Origin: Anarhynchus alexandrinus
Taxonomy: Eukaryota; Chordata; Aves; Charadriiformes; Charadriidae
Direction of reading: 5' to 3'
DNA: 64,000 bases
NCBI GenBank assembly: GCA_008711295.1
Contig: VUYV01000020.1
Location: 3,397,296-3,461,295, forward strand
Part shown: positions 1-12,830 of the stretch, piece by piece
Layout of the letters: the number at the start of each line of letters is the position of its first letter
Numbering within the stretch: position 1 is the first letter of the stretch
The notes under the pieces: model-generated
Database searches by the model: none
What the model was told of the DNA's origin: nothing
What the model saw: only the letters and a program-made list of their open reading frames with translations
Made by a program: the position numbers and the translations under genes

Positions 1-758
1 GTTGGAGGAGGAGTCTGTGCCTGTCTCTCTCTGTGTTAATCACCTGCCAGCCAGGTGGGATCCCTGGCGTTCAGGGTAATGTATCACATGGGTTGTGAAC
101 ATTTCCAGTTAGTGCGGATGATGCTCTTTCAGAGATCTGGGTATAGTTTGTGTCTATCTGAGTCAACAAAGAACTCATGTAGACAGTGGAAACCAATTAG
201 ACTTCAAAGACTCAGAGCCTCAAAAGTAAAATAAAATAAAATCTTAAACTACTTTCACAGGCAGGCAAAATGAAAACCACACACCCTTTGGGGTTTACAA
301 CAGAACCTGGCAAAATTTGCAGGCGGGAAGATGTGTCTGGGGTTTGTCATGCATCAGTGCTGTTCCTAAGCTTTTTCCTCATGATGGTGACACTTCTTTC
401 AGCATGACCACAATCGTTGTGTTAGAGAGATGGCCACTCTTGAAAGGAAACGTACTGTGGGATCATAGATACTGCTCGAGATGCAGTCTGCTAGCCTTGG
501 AATGTGCCCTTTCATCAGAGGGTTGCTCTGATGAAAAATACAAAATACTCAGTATGATTAAAAACAAACAAAAAAAAATCATACACCAATATTTTTTTTC
601 TCCTTTGACTCTTGAAACAAAGCGTGCCCTCTAAAATGACAACAGTAGTACATAGGAATACGGCCAGTGAGCAGGAGAGAATGATCTGTCCAAATGGGAT
701 TGAATGTTTTTAGCTAAAAGCTTTTGCTATCTCATTAAAATACGATCTTTTCTTTCAG
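1..758 (+). other. DAAM2: DAAM2 intron, 3' part (upstream exon lies off the window)
   Basis: This is the intron preceding the first visible FH2 exon. It ends in a TTTCTTTCAG acceptor at 749-758. I looked for the preceding exon, which should carry the first lasso tryptophan in a F-N-W context, and did not find it, so it lies left of the window. Short A/T-rich simple sequence occurs at about 229-242 and 566-580. No other gene is visible. Confidence 0.8.
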
Positions 759-866
759 GAGAGGATCCATGGCACAATCTGGAATGAAATTGATGATTTA
801 AAGGCATTCAAGGTGCTGGATCTAGAAGATTTTGAAAAGATGTTCTCCGCATATCAGAGACACCAG
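759..866 (+). CDS. DAAM2: DAAM2 exon, FH2 lasso/linker start
   Basis: Encodes 36 residues in phase 0, beginning E-R-I-H-G-T-I-W and ending A-Y-Q-R-H-Q. Acceptor is TTTCAG and donor is CAG|GTAGGG. In DAAM formins this segment holds the second conserved tryptophan of the FH2 lasso (residue 8 here), which docks around the post of the partner FH2 subunit to form the ring dimer. The [14 protein letters not shown] run is diagnostic of DAAM proteins. Residues are numbered from this exon, because the GBD, DID, coiled-coil and FH1 parts are off the window. DAAM2 is preferred over DAAM1 because the C-terminus and the MOCS1 neighbour match DAAM2. Confidence 0.95.
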
Positions 867-3800
867 GTAGGGGTGAACTCTTCCACACCTTGTCTTCCTT
901 GAATATCTGGAGGAGGAAAGAATACATGACAGTGATGTGGGCCCTTGCCCACCTGCAGTCAGGCTGCATCCTTTGCTGCTCTGCCAGTGTTCAAAAAATC
1001 ACAAGACCAAAAGAAGTGGGCAAGAACATATAGGGCAGAGTATAACCTTCTGTTATCAGCATACTTCATACTAATGGGCAGCTCTCAGAGAAAACAGCTC
1101 CCAGAGACAACAGCTCCCAGCAGGTAATGTTCTATTTGATCTCAGCGGCCAGTGGCTCCCATCAAGCTTGACATTCATGCTTGATACCCATCTTTCTATT
1201 TCTCACATTTATCCAGAGAAAAAGTCTGTAGTTGTCTGAGCACTGAGCAAGGTGACTGAATTAGCTGTCTTTTGCTTTGTCTATTTTTTCTTAAACAGCC
1301 AACTGACCTAACTGGCTAGGTGACAGAAACTGTCTGAATTATAGATTATAACACAAACAGCATACTTTAAAAGCAGCCATTTATTAGAATGTCTTTTTTC
1401 CCTCCTCTTTTTCTTGGAAAGCAAGTCACCTTCAATCTGTCTGTCTCCACTGAATGCAATTTAGCAGGAGAGAGACTGTATTTGCACTCCCTGAACTCCC
1501 CCAGCTTTCCTTTGCTTTTGGAATATGTTTGGAGAAAATCCATCTTTTGTACTCTGCAGAATTGGATCATTGCTCTGGAGTTTTAGGAAAAGACACAGAC
1601 ATGATTGCCATAAGCAGCCTTTATGATTAAGCCTTACAGTGATGATGATTACTTCATTGTCATTATGATTAACTTATTCAGTACCTTAAAATTAACAACC
1701 AAACCCCTTGTCTTTGGACTTACCACCTGTTCCCTTCTCTCTCATTTTCCTATCTAATCCAATAAACATAATGAATAACTCTTCTGATATACTAGCTCGC
1801 AGCCACCTAGATAAGCATCCCAACTTGAGCTGTGGAGAATGTGATGTTACCCATTGCACGATGAGATTTCATTTCTCATTCTGCTCCTGCAAATAGCTGT
1901 TGCTGTTTCAGTGGGTCCCTCTCTCTTTCTGTGAATCCCATTCTCTGAAACAAGAACTTGATTCATAGAGGGGAAGAAAGGCATATGAAATTTCAGTGCT
2001 GCCACAAGATTGGATTTAGACGCTATGCCAAAAGCTTAGCTATGGTGGTGAGCTCCCGGTTGTCTTGCAAGTAACCAGACATCATCACTGCAGCGTCAAG
2101 GTGCCATTCCATTGTTTCAGGTGCAAACATTGCAGCTTTCTCACTAGAAATGACCTTGGAAAGCCCTGCTTCCTTTGGGCTCCAAAAGCCAAAGCTGTCC
2201 TGGTTTGCCGACTCTCAGTTGGAATCATAATATTTATGGATGTGTTACCAACCACTGAAAAGCAGCCTGGCCCATTCAACCGTAAACTAACCTGACCCTT
2301 ACCCCTGCCCACTGGAATGGAGCCATCATTGCAGAGTGACCTCCAGGGGTCTCAGAACAGTTCTCTCCCATCCTCATTAAACACACTTTATGACAGTGGC
2401 TCCAGACACTGGAGTATCACTTATGTAAGTTACTTGTATTTTTGTGTAGTTAGGAGCATTGCTGCTGTTCCAGCTTTCATTGAGGGGGTTGTGTTGTATT
2501 TTTTCTTCTTAAATATTCCATTGTTGTTACTTTACATGATACTTTCTTTTTCATCCATATTCACTCCAGTGTGAAGTGAATTCCAATCAACAAGTCCTCA
2601 TCAATTTTCTTTCTTTTTTTTTTTTTAAAGACTAGGAAACCAAAATTTCTTTTGAATCAAAATCTTATGAGAACTTTTCCAGTTGATTCACACTTAGTCT
2701 TTTCTCCCCTTTTATTTCTGGAAATACTCCACTCTGGCCAAGTATGTGTTTACGCTGGGTTTGTGACTTTTAAACTTCATCCAAATGTCTGTAAAGAAAA
2801 ATGTCAATGCAAAGCCCTGCTTTTTTGCATCTGAAATGTTGAATGAGTACAGATAAGGACATTTCTTTCTTTGCTGTTATTAACATGATCTTCATATTTT
2901 TTTCCAGTTCCATTTACATTAAACAGTTTTTCTTTCTTTTCATTTTTTTAATGACAAAGGGTCTCTTCTCCTCTCTCAAGTCCAGTGTATTGTTTTTGGT
3001 GGCTATGAGGGAAAGCAGAATTGTCCAGTGTACAGAATGCTGGACCAAGAATTCTTACACTTGTCTTTTGACATTGCTCCAATCTTACTGTGTAATATTG
3101 ACCTTTTGATTCAGTATATCTGGTATTTTCCTGGAGTATGGAATATGTTGTGACATAGTTGGAGTCTGTCACCCAGTAGTGCTGCAAGGCTTCTTTAGTG
3201 GTTACAGAGTGCTTTCAAAATACTTGGCTATAAGTTGTCAAAGGGTATAACATGCTGTTGAAACAAGTTGTTAGTAATAATGGCAAACTGTGCCCATGCC
3301 TCAGGAGAGGAGAACTGACCCTCAAGTTTTAACCTTGGAAGTTCTTTCAGTAAGGCTCTGGACTAGATTCGTAAAGGTATTTAAGCATTATCCTAGTTAA
3401 TGTTTCAAGACCTAAGAGATTTATGCTTTGGAGACTGAATTTATTCTTTTCAGAAAAGACCTAGAACTCTCAGTTCCCCACCATCTGCTGATTTAAAATA
3501 TACAAAGAAATGCTGAAATACCTTTGAACCATCTGGGCCAGTATTACTTGCTAAGCATTTTATTCTCTTAGAAAACAGTGTGTGTCTAAATTCAGCTGCC
3601 TTGTTAAACTTGATATCTTTCTCTGTGACTAATTTTTGGCATGTTTCCTTCTTCGTTATTTGCGGCTGCTGCCTGCATAGGACCTGCTAACTAACCCCTC
3701 CTCCTGTAAGCAGGTGAGTATCATTGTCTGCCTCCTTTTCCTCTTGCAGCGTGTGGGAAGGTGAAGTCCTGCATCATGCCATTACAGGGTCATGACTCAT

Positions 3801-6800
3801 CTCATGCTACTCTTTCATATGCCCTTGCACCTCTGCTTTCTGGGTGGGGAAGGTGGTACAAAAAATTCCTTTAGTTGTATTAGCTCTGCGATAGGAAGTA
3901 GTTCCTGTTCTTTCACTTAGCTGTAACCTCACTGCTGGTGTCCATAGTCCCCTTTTTGATGATCTAGAGGAAAAAGACCAGGGACAAAGTAGAATGTGAA
4001 CATGAACTCTTCCTTAACCAAAGCAGTAGTCTCGCTAGTGGAGAACAAAAGGGACTCTCAGGGAGCCTTCAACCCCACTGTTCCCACCTGTGGTCCATCT
4101 GCTCTGGACGCTACTGAAGTCTCCAGATGTATTCGCTAGCCACAGACTTTCTGATAAAAAAATCTTTATTTCTGTAGAACCAGAAGGCACTTTGGTTGTG
4201 CAGAAGGTTTTGTGCCAGCTGAGGAGAAAAAGGATTAGACTGGAGGAAAGCCTACTTTGGTTCAGACTGCTGAAACCCTCAGAAAGTTCAGTGAAAAACT
4301 GAAATGGTGTTTAGATGAAGTAGAGATATCAGACTGCCCGCATGTCTTCAAACTGGCTACCTCTCTGTTTATTCATCATCTTAAACAGAATTCTTGGCAA
4401 CATGTTTGGGAGTAGCAATGCTCTCAGAAGAGGGTTGTTTAGATGTCCTCACAAGTGTCTCTGGTAGCTTCAGAAGAAAGCAGTCCTCACCATGAGTGCT
4501 CGGGGAACTGTATTTGGAAAATCTGGTCAGGACCTCTGCCACTGGGTGAGGCGAATACATGGCTCTGGGCCATTTACTGGCTTTCATCATGGCAGCACGT
4601 GCCACGAAACATGTCAATATGGTAGAAATATTTCCCTAAAGTATTTATAATTACTAGAACCTAGGGTGATGCTGTGGTACCAGACCACAAGTTCTGCAGC
4701 TAAACAAAATCAATCTGCATTTGAAACAGGGCAGCAATATGATGAACACATTCCACATGTCTAGTCATCCCAGCACTGAAATTTTAGTTGATTTTTGAAT
4801 TTGCAATTAAAATATCAAATCTGAAATACTCTTTGAAGCACATAACAATGTTATCCCAGTGGAAAGTCTGTAAAGAATGATGGGATAAAAGTTAAGGATC
4901 TTGTCTGTCAGGTTGACAGCAGCTCCAACTATTCTTTTGTTTGGTCTATCTCACAAACACTAGTCACTACTGCCCCCTTGCTCCTCTTTTTCTATGTCTA
5001 ACAAAATGCAGGTAGTCCATATACAATCTGTTTTCCTTCAGCTAAACCTGCAATCTGGCTTCAGTAAAACCTGAGTCTTCATCTGCTTTTGCTTACACGC
5101 AACTCCAAGGATCTATAAATATCTCTCTCCTCAATATAAGGTGAAGAGAATGTATTTTTAGATGCGACTAGCCCACTTCTTATGACCAAGGAGTGGGCCA
5201 CATCTGAAAAGTTCAAATTGTTCATCTGTGTTGAACCTTGTGGGCTGGGGAATTGGAGATGGGATAGAGAATCTTATACCAAACCCTGCTGCACAGCTTT
5301 AGGGGAAGCCATCTAAACCTCCACCCCACACACACAGTCAAACCCTGAAACAGTTTGGTTTTTTCCTTGGGGTGGGTGCTGGTTAACACTAACCAGGTGT
5401 GCTTGTCTCCAAACATTAGCTAGTGAGGGATAGTGAAGCTTTTAGACCAAAAGTAGAGACCAACAAGTACCTTTCTTACCTTCAGCAGCTGCCTATCTCC
5501 CTGTTCCCCTGACTTCCTCCCCACAAACTGAGGAAACTCAGGAAAACTTTGACATCTGTGCATGCCAGATTACACTGGGTGTGCCCTGCTTTTTGGCATT
5601 GTTGGTTATTCTCTCAGAAATAATAAATTTTCCCAATGCCCTATTTTTCCCTTTTTTGGAAACACTATTTGATGTATCAAGTAACATTGCAATTTTTTTT
5701 TCTGCCAAGCTAGACACTTTGGGCACATCCAGCACAACTATTGTGTGCGTGTCTTCAGCTGGTGCATTGTACCTACTTGTAAATGCCACTTAGCATTGGT
5801 GGTGGCTCACTGCAGCACATTTGGATGTGGGTGTAGGAATCCTTTGTATATCCAAGAGCAACAGCTCATTTAACAACAATTAGCTCATTATAGCTGATTG
5901 TACCAAGAACTCAAATGACAACTAGCAGTATGAATCTATGATTTTCATTTAACTCTCAAATATTTGGGTGTCAAAATCTCTTTGAGTGGATTAGTCATGC
6001 TGATACAAGTAAGCCCTGAGCTGCAGAACCTTGAGTCCTGGGAGTGAATAATGGGAAGCACCACTGTATGCTTGCTGTGATCTTCCATCTTTCCCTGGGT
6101 ATCTGCTGTTGACCACTCTCAGGGACAGGTTACCGTGGTAGATGGTAATTTTTGATCTGACTCAGCATGCTTGCTGATATGTCCTAAGAAAGAAGCCATG
6201 TTGCTAATTTGATGGGTGTATTCAAAGCTAGATTATACTGGTAAATCTCAAAATCTGAAGGCATGACAATATGGATATCATGGAAAGGCATTTTTGAAGA
6301 GGTTCCAGCAGCAGTTAGCTGGAAAAATAAAAACTGTCCTGTTTCCAATTCCCTCGTCTCTGTTGGTAACTAGGGAGCTATTATCCAGGATTAACGCCTT
6401 TTATCATTACTTCTACTTCCCTTTAAGGAATGGTGTTAAAAGATACTCAAAGTAACTACAGAAAGCCAGTATTTGGAAGTGAAACAAATCTCATAGCTCT
6501 GGTGTGTAGGCAGGATAAGGAGACAGAGACTTCTGGATTGTCAGACTGGGTTTGCAAATAGTTTCTTTCTGTGTGCAGTGACAAATATTTTGGACAGCAA
6601 TTTTCCAGGTGATACGTTTGGCAATGGGGATATACAGAGAACTTTGAAAAAGGGCAGTTTCTGTACAATTGAAGGTATTAATTAATTTAAAAAAGAGAGG
6701 CTAGTTCAGATGTAGATGTTGACCGTTTAGTAAGATATATTTAGTAAGATAAATGCCATCTTGCCCTACTGTTTGCATCTCTCATATTATATGTGTTGGA

Positions 6801-7244
6801 CTGATCCACTGGCAGTGGTAAGAGATGATGGAAGGGTTTTCCCTGATTTTGCCTTTCAAGAATGCTGTGTAACCCCTGCAGGAGGCATCTGCTGAAGGAT
6901 ATGCTGTGACACCAGTGGGCATTACCATAATGTACCCGATTTCCCTGTCATGCCAGTTTTGCACAATAACATAACTGTTGGTAGAGTGAGTCCAGTAGGT
7001 CAGAATCAGGTGCAGTATCTGGAATCAAAGATGACCTTATAGGTGGTAATGAATGGCTTCTGTTTGTCTCATAATACAGGACCTATCTACATGTTTTCTG
7101 CCCTTCCTGTTTCCTTTTCTCACCATGTGGGTGGATTTTCCCAGATTGGGATGGGTTTTGTTCATTGCAGTCAGCTAAGTCTATCAGTCTTGGGTGAGAA
7201 ACATGATACTGATTGTCTTCCCCCCTCTTTTGAATTATATGCAG
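867..7244 (+). other. DAAM2: DAAM2 intron (about 6.4 kb) containing a candidate microexon
   Basis: Runs between the exons ending at 866 and starting at 7245, with GT-AG ends. Apart from the candidate cassette exon at 3681-3713 (separate entry), I see no recognisable coding sequence. A 12-bp direct repeat of TTTAGTAAGATA lies at about 6726-6751 and a partial one around 1093-1120. Short open frames are frequent but none resembles a known protein. Confidence 0.75.
3681..3713 (+). CDS. DAAM2: Candidate 33-nt cassette microexon in the DAAM2 FH2 linker
   Basis: Eleven codons (DLLTNPSSCKQ), phase 0 at both ends, so inclusion or skipping keeps frame between the exons at 759-866 and 7245-7351. The donor CAG|GTGAGTA at 3711-3720 is near consensus. 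The acceptor is CATAG, preceded by a T/C-rich stretch and four TGC triplets at 3661, 3667, 3670 and 3674. UGC motifs just upstream of the acceptor are the known signature of neuronal microexons activated by SRRM4. The peptide falls exactly where DAAM1 carries an alternatively spliced insert of about 10 residues in the lasso-knob linker. From memory, that insert also starts with Asp plus two hydrophobic residues and ends Lys-Gln. Inclusion would lengthen the linker and should alter actin-assembly behaviour. Expression is not demonstrable from DNA alone. Confidence 0.65.
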
Positions 7245-7351
7245 AAAGAGATGGGTTCAACAGAAGACCTTTACCTCTCCACACGAAAGGTGAAAGAGCT
7301 CTCTGTGATTGACGGCCGGAGGGCCCAGAATTGTGTCATTCTCCTTTCCAA
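7245..7351 (+). CDS. DAAM2: DAAM2 exon, FH2 linker and knob
   Basis: Encodes residues 37-71 plus two bases of a split Lys codon, [12 protein letters not shown] through A-Q-N-C-V-I-L-L-S. Acceptor is TATATGCAG and donor is AA|GTAAGT. The first 14 residues are the variable linker, and [15 protein letters not shown] begins the knob. The A-Q-N-x-x-I stretch (63-68) corresponds to the formin region carrying the hydrophobic residue whose mutation abolishes actin assembly. The 107-nt length leaves phase 2, matched by the single leading base of the next exon. Confidence 0.95.
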
Positions 7352-9490
7352 GTAAGTGTGCTAAGCCTTAGCTCACAGGGTATCCTGTGGTCAACGTAGA
7401 GGCAAGAGGGGATGGAATTAAACAAACGGGCATGTTTCTCTTCTCACGTAGACCTGCTGTCTGACACCGGCAGAGCTTCAGAGAAACCTCTCTTGCAGTA
7501 TCATAAAAGCACGTCTCTCTGAAGTGTTAGCTCACTTAAACATATGCACACACACATATTCTGCATTAAACAGATAGACATAGACACCAAAATGTGTTTG
7601 AAGACTCATCACCAGAAAACTATCAGTACTTATAGGTAGATTAAAGCAGATCATTGGCAGCGCTTGCACTTCACTCTAAGTGACGTGTTCCCCATGCTCT
7701 GTGTATGTCATTTGTCTCTGTTCTGTATTTTTTTTTCTAAATATTGCTCTGAGCATCTCCCTGGAATACAGCAGAGCTGAGAGTGGTGTTCATCTTTGTT
7801 ATTTTTGACTCTTGGTGAGAAGAGTGGTTAATGTAAAAAGAGATATTCAAGAATTAGGTCTTGTATTTGTAAATGAGGTTTTGGAAGCCAGGAGTTGCCT
7901 TTGCATGCTCCTGCAATGATTCTAATGCCTTCAAATGCTGTGACATCAGGTCCCTTTATATGCTTTTCATGCCTTTCTACCAACATGGGTATTGGGCTGG
8001 ATGTCTGTCACTAAACATCAAATTTGTGCAGACACATCTGCCTGCAAAAGTTGCCTTTCCTGCCAGTGGAGGGACAGCAGGGCTGGAGACAGGTCCTGGG
8101 AAAGCTGGGGCAGTACTGAGCAATAAAACTGTTTCATTGATCAGTAGAAAATGTGGGTTCATATGGATGTGATTGCTTGTCTGCTCTAGCAAACTAACAG
8201 TTAAAAGCAAAGTTGCAGCCAGACCACCAGGACTGGAGTGAGTTCTTTCCATTGCTTAGTGAAACCCACGGAGACTCTCATTATGCTACTTATGTGGCAT
8301 TAGCCTCCATGTCAGCAGGACCCCCACCATCCAAACCAGCAATGAGGGAAGGTTTACATTTCTCTCTCTGCAGCAGTTGCCAATGCATGTCTTTGCTGGT
8401 GTTGGCAGCTGACTGCAGGCTGGGGCAGAGGAATGGGGAGGCATAGGGGCAACAGGATTTTCATGCTGTTTGACAGACCCGCTAAAGTGTGTCTGGGGTT
8501 CAGATTAACTCATGTAAGCATGTGGAACATTTCCTAGAAGTGGTAACTTAATGTGTGCAGGTGGCTGGGCTGAGGAGGATCCAGGAAGGTGGTCCATGAC
8601 TTGGTATGACACTAGATATTTATTTGTAAAAATCTTCTATCTCCAAAACAAAAGCAGTGTGGATGGCAGCAGTACAAGTTTTTCACCAGTCACCTCTTCT
8701 GCTGTGCAAGTCTGGCCCATTCTTACCTGACAGAAGTCCTCTCTAAAGGGTGAGAGAGAAAGGACAGTCTCTGTGGTTTGTCTTCCCTTCTGCTGCCTCC
8801 AGCAAAGTGGAATTGAAGCATGACCCTTGCACTTCAGGGTGCACAGCGTGTGTTCACTCCAGGTGTGCCACGAAGCCAGTCCACCTCAAGCTGCTAGTCT
8901 GGAGTCAAAACAGAGGTGAAAAGCTTTGTTTTGTGACTGTCAACCTCTCTACTAGGAAATGCCCTGATCTTACTGTTAGCAGGCCTGACATGGATGATAG
9001 AGATTTGGAGAATGAGCTCGCTGTCCCTAAAGAGTCTGAAGTTTGTGTTGTGCCCTGTTAACTTTGCTGTGCTACACTATGGGAAATGCCAGTCACCAGG
9101 GCTATCACTGGCTTAGATCATCTAAGGTTTGTAACAGATAGTGTTACACCCAGGGTATCAAAAATGTCTTACAGCTTGGCCCAGAATTGCTGTTCCTCCC
9201 CAAACTTCCCTTTTAAAGGCAACTAGAAAAGCAAAAATCTTTGGGAACTAAAATGGCAGCTCTACATTCATGCCTTTTTCTGCTCTTTGTGCTTATATGG
9301 TTCTATTATTAAAGACAGCAATTGGGAGGATTGGCTGCAGACAATAATTGAAAGAGGTTTACGACCCCTTTGCAGTTTTTTTTTCATTTCCCCGTTTCTT
9401 CCTCCTTTAGGCTAAACCCTGATGGAAAGACACTCCCAGCTAAATCATCCCTGGCTGCTGCCATGCCCTTGCAGCTCCTGCAGCGCACCT

Positions 9491-9518
9491 TACACGCGTG
9501 TGTGTGCGCACACATGCA
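9491..9518. repeat. 28-bp alternating purine-pyrimidine (Z-DNA-prone) tract
   Basis: Every step in 9491-9518 alternates pyrimidine and purine, mixing CA/TG and CG steps. The inner TGTGTGCGCACACA is a perfect 14-bp palindrome. Such tracts can adopt left-handed DNA under negative supercoiling. It is a simple-sequence feature in a DAAM2 intron, and any function is unproven. Confidence 0.8.
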
Positions 9519-11630
9519 ATGAGAGGGGATTTAAAACTGGTGACAAACAAAGAGAATTTGTGCAACCCTGAGCTTCAGCCCCAGCTTTCAGGTTGCCACA
9601 GTATCTGCCAACAGCTGTTTCCAATTGACTCTTACTGTGCATATATCCCTGTAGTTTATTCCCCCTTTGTTTACACTAAACTGTCGTGTCCTTTAAAGTA
9701 AAATAGCTGCATGGGTTGGGTTTTCTTTCCTTCCACTACTCAAATGTTTTTGTTTTACTAACACTGTGTTAAAAGGGGTCAGGCAGAGCTCATATTTCAC
9801 ATGGTACAACAAGCCAAAACCTAGCTAGAGTGAGAAATAGATGTCTCTTGCTTTCTTTTGCAGAGAGACTGGAGCATGGTAGACTGAAAAGAGATGAAAA
9901 TTGAATTGATAGCTGTTTTTTGCTGACAGTTAACAGATTTCATAAGCCTTCTTCCCCATTCTCATCTCTGTTTTTCTTAGAAAAGCTCTGTTTCAGCTCC
10001 TTGATAGCAGCATCTTTCAGTTTCCCTGGAAGGATGTAGTTGTCCTTGTTTAATGGAATCTGATGGATCCAAAACAAAGCTCTGTCCCATAGGCCAACTG
10101 TAAAGGTTTGAATAGGCACAAGATCAGTTTATCTCACAGTATTTCCAGTAGGCCATAATTCAAGCAGGACTCGGAACCATCTGTCTGTGGTGAGTCCAGA
10201 CACCCACCAGCTTCAAATCTGGCTTTCTTAATGGTGTTTCCAACATACAGTTATTTCTGTCACACTGGAAATCTGCTATCCCTCATGAATTTCCTGGTGT
10301 CTTTGGTTTCTACCAGGCTGGAGATTTACTGTCAGACTTGTGTGGTCTGGAAGCGTCACCCCAGATCCCTGTGTTCCCCTGCTTTCACCTAGCAGCTGGA
10401 AATTTCTCTGACCTCTCTCACCAGTATGACTTCTCTGTGCCTCCATTACTTTAGTAACTGGTAGTATTTTTGCTGCGCTAGTGTTTTTGTTATACCATAT
10501 CTTTAAATTTTCTCATAGAACATTAAATGATCTTTGCAGAACGTGCTTAAGACATGTATCTCTTACTGTCTTTTTCTGTGAAATGCTCTGGAGAAGTCCA
10601 GTTCTATAAGACACGTTGCTCAGAAAAAGGCTGAACATAAACTCATGGAACTTTTTTGTGCAAGTTATTTTGCATGAATTCCAGCAAAATAATTATGTCA
10701 GTGTTCTTCTGGGATGTGTTTGTTATTCCTGTGGCCCAGCTAGTCAGCAATAACCCTCTCAAGAGGCTGGAAACAGTATGAGTGCTAGCGAAATGCCATA
10801 AAACCAGTAGTAGCAGAAGGCAGAATTTGACTACACAAAAATAGTTTCAAATGTGAATATGACAGTAGCTAGATACTAGCAGGCAGCTTCACCAAATATT
10901 TGTGGCTTTCATGATTGTCGATTCAAATATCTGTCAGTAAGGGATAAGAAAAGGGACTTGTGCAGCATTTGCAACCAGAACACTAAAGAGACCGAGTGTT
11001 TTTCTCACGTAGCTGTGCCTCCTCAGTGCTTCTAAGCCCTTTCGGTTCAATCATTAAGAGGACAAGCTATTCAGCCAATGTCAGTGTACATGTACTGTCC
11101 CTGCTGTGCCCCCAGCCCCTCTGTGCCTTTCTGCCATGTGACAATACAGTGTTCACCCTTATTTCAAGCTAGATTCCAAGTAGTATGATATTTTGGGGTA
11201 CAGATCATGTCTTGATACAGAAACAGCTCATTGGACTCTGCAGTTTGGTTCCTCAGTGTGCTGTCTTGAAAAATACCAGACAATAAGCAGTGCATCCTGA
11301 GTTCCTGGGGACTTTTTCTGTTTTTAAGTTAAGGTCCACAATAAATGGCTTTACCTGCTATTCTGAGTATGATAAACCCCAAGGTCAAACTGAGCACATC
11401 AGTCGGTGCCATCCTGTCTTAGATCGCAACTAGGAACCAGTAGGTAGGGTTGTGATAAAAGATGAATCACTGCCTCATCAATATGCCACTGTAATTTGGG
11501 GATTTCCAAGCTTGGCCTTGCTTTGCTCTGCTTGGCTCAGAAAGACAGCCATTCCCAGATCCTTCTTGGTAAGAAATTGAGAGTATTTGGATGCGAAGTA
11601 GCTTGGTGACTCATGAGCTTCTGCTGAAGG

Positions 11631-11659
11631 AAGAAAAAAAAAAGAAAAGAAAAGAAAAG
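11631..11659. repeat. AAAAG-type simple repeat
   Basis: Purine-only run of A tracts interrupted by single G residues, ending in three AAAAG units. Intronic microsatellite with no gene content. Confidence 0.8.
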
Positions 11660-12639
11660 CCTAATTCTTTAAGCACTTGGCAGAATACTTTCAGAGTGAA
11701 GTGCTGAAAAGGCACTGATGGATTTTTTCCCAACATGTTGATATAATGGTGTAAGATGTACCTGGTAAAATGTCCCACCTGTTGTCCCCAAAAGGTTAAG
11801 GCACTATCTTCTTCTCTGACGAGATGAGTTGGCAGCTGAGATAAGAGGATGTAAAAAGAGTGGCTGCATCTTTCTGTCTTCTGGGTGAACATGCAGTTAG
11901 ACCAGCCTAACTCCTGAACGCTTCTCTGAGAGCAGGGAAACATCTCCTTTTCCTGCCTTTATGGGGTAGTGACAATGACTATTCCCAAAACGTAGATATT
12001 TAACAGCCTGTAGCTTGGCAGTTGTACAAAGCCTTAGGAGAGGTCAGGAGTTAGAGAAGGCTTATGTCCCAGTCACAAAGTTTGAGAGTGAATTGACTAG
12101 TAGCCTGTGTGAAATAAGTTGTGGAGAAGAAGTCTGCAGTCAGTAAAAGCTAAGATTTGGGTGAGCTGTACAAACTGGCCTCAGGATGCAGCTAAGTATC
12201 AGTCACTGCCTCTCACAGTCACAGCTACTACTGATGGCATCTTTTGGAAGCACTGTGGTTCAGTTCAGTTTGAAGTAAAAAATGGCCTTGACACATGATA
12301 ATGAGTCCCCTTCTCCAAGATAAAAGGAAGAGTGGGTTTGTGATGCCTGGGGTCTGTGAGCTTAATGTAGCTGCAGTGAAACTCGGGGTTCTCTGGTAGT
12401 AGGCGAGCATGCTTCTTTCTCAAAAGCTGAGCAAGATGTAAGGAACAAGCCCATGAAGTAATTCACTTTTTCCTCTGGGGGGGAGATGGTTAATGAGCGA
12501 CAAGTATTCTGCTTTCATCCATGGGAGGGAGGAATGAAAGGGGGAGGTTAATGTGAGTTAAATCAATGGGTATATTTAAGGAGGAAAAATGAGCAAGCAC
12601 TGCATGTCTGTAAGGGAAGCTGATGTAAAACTGCAACAT

Positions 12640-12830
12640 GTCTCCCAGGCATGTTCAGAGTCAGGCTGCCAGCTTTCTCCAAGAGGACGAAACAATAAAC
12701 CACTTGATGTCTGCGAGTGAAGCCGGTGTTAAATCAGCCGAGGTGTCCTGGGGAGATTAGTGATGAATTACTCTGCAGAGTCAATAGAGATTATTTATGA
12801 AGCCAGAGGGGATAGAGGGAGGCAGGCTCA
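12640..12830. promoter_or_regulatory. Candidate conserved non-coding element in DAAM2 intron
   Basis: The block is rich in transcription-factor-like motifs on a non-repetitive background: ACAATAAACCACTTGA at about 12691-12706 (SOX-, FOX- and NKX2-like cores), GATTAGTGATGAATTA at about 12755-12770 (homeodomain-like), and TTATTTATGAAG near 12792. The composition resembles ancient vertebrate enhancers. This is pattern impression only, since conservation cannot be tested from one sequence. Confidence 0.3.

Noticed and set aside
1085..1130. Possible cassette exon ending CAG|GTAATG with a duplicated ACAGCTCCCAG motif
   Set aside because: No convincing acceptor in the right phase and no similarity to DAAM sequence; it is more likely a local duplication.
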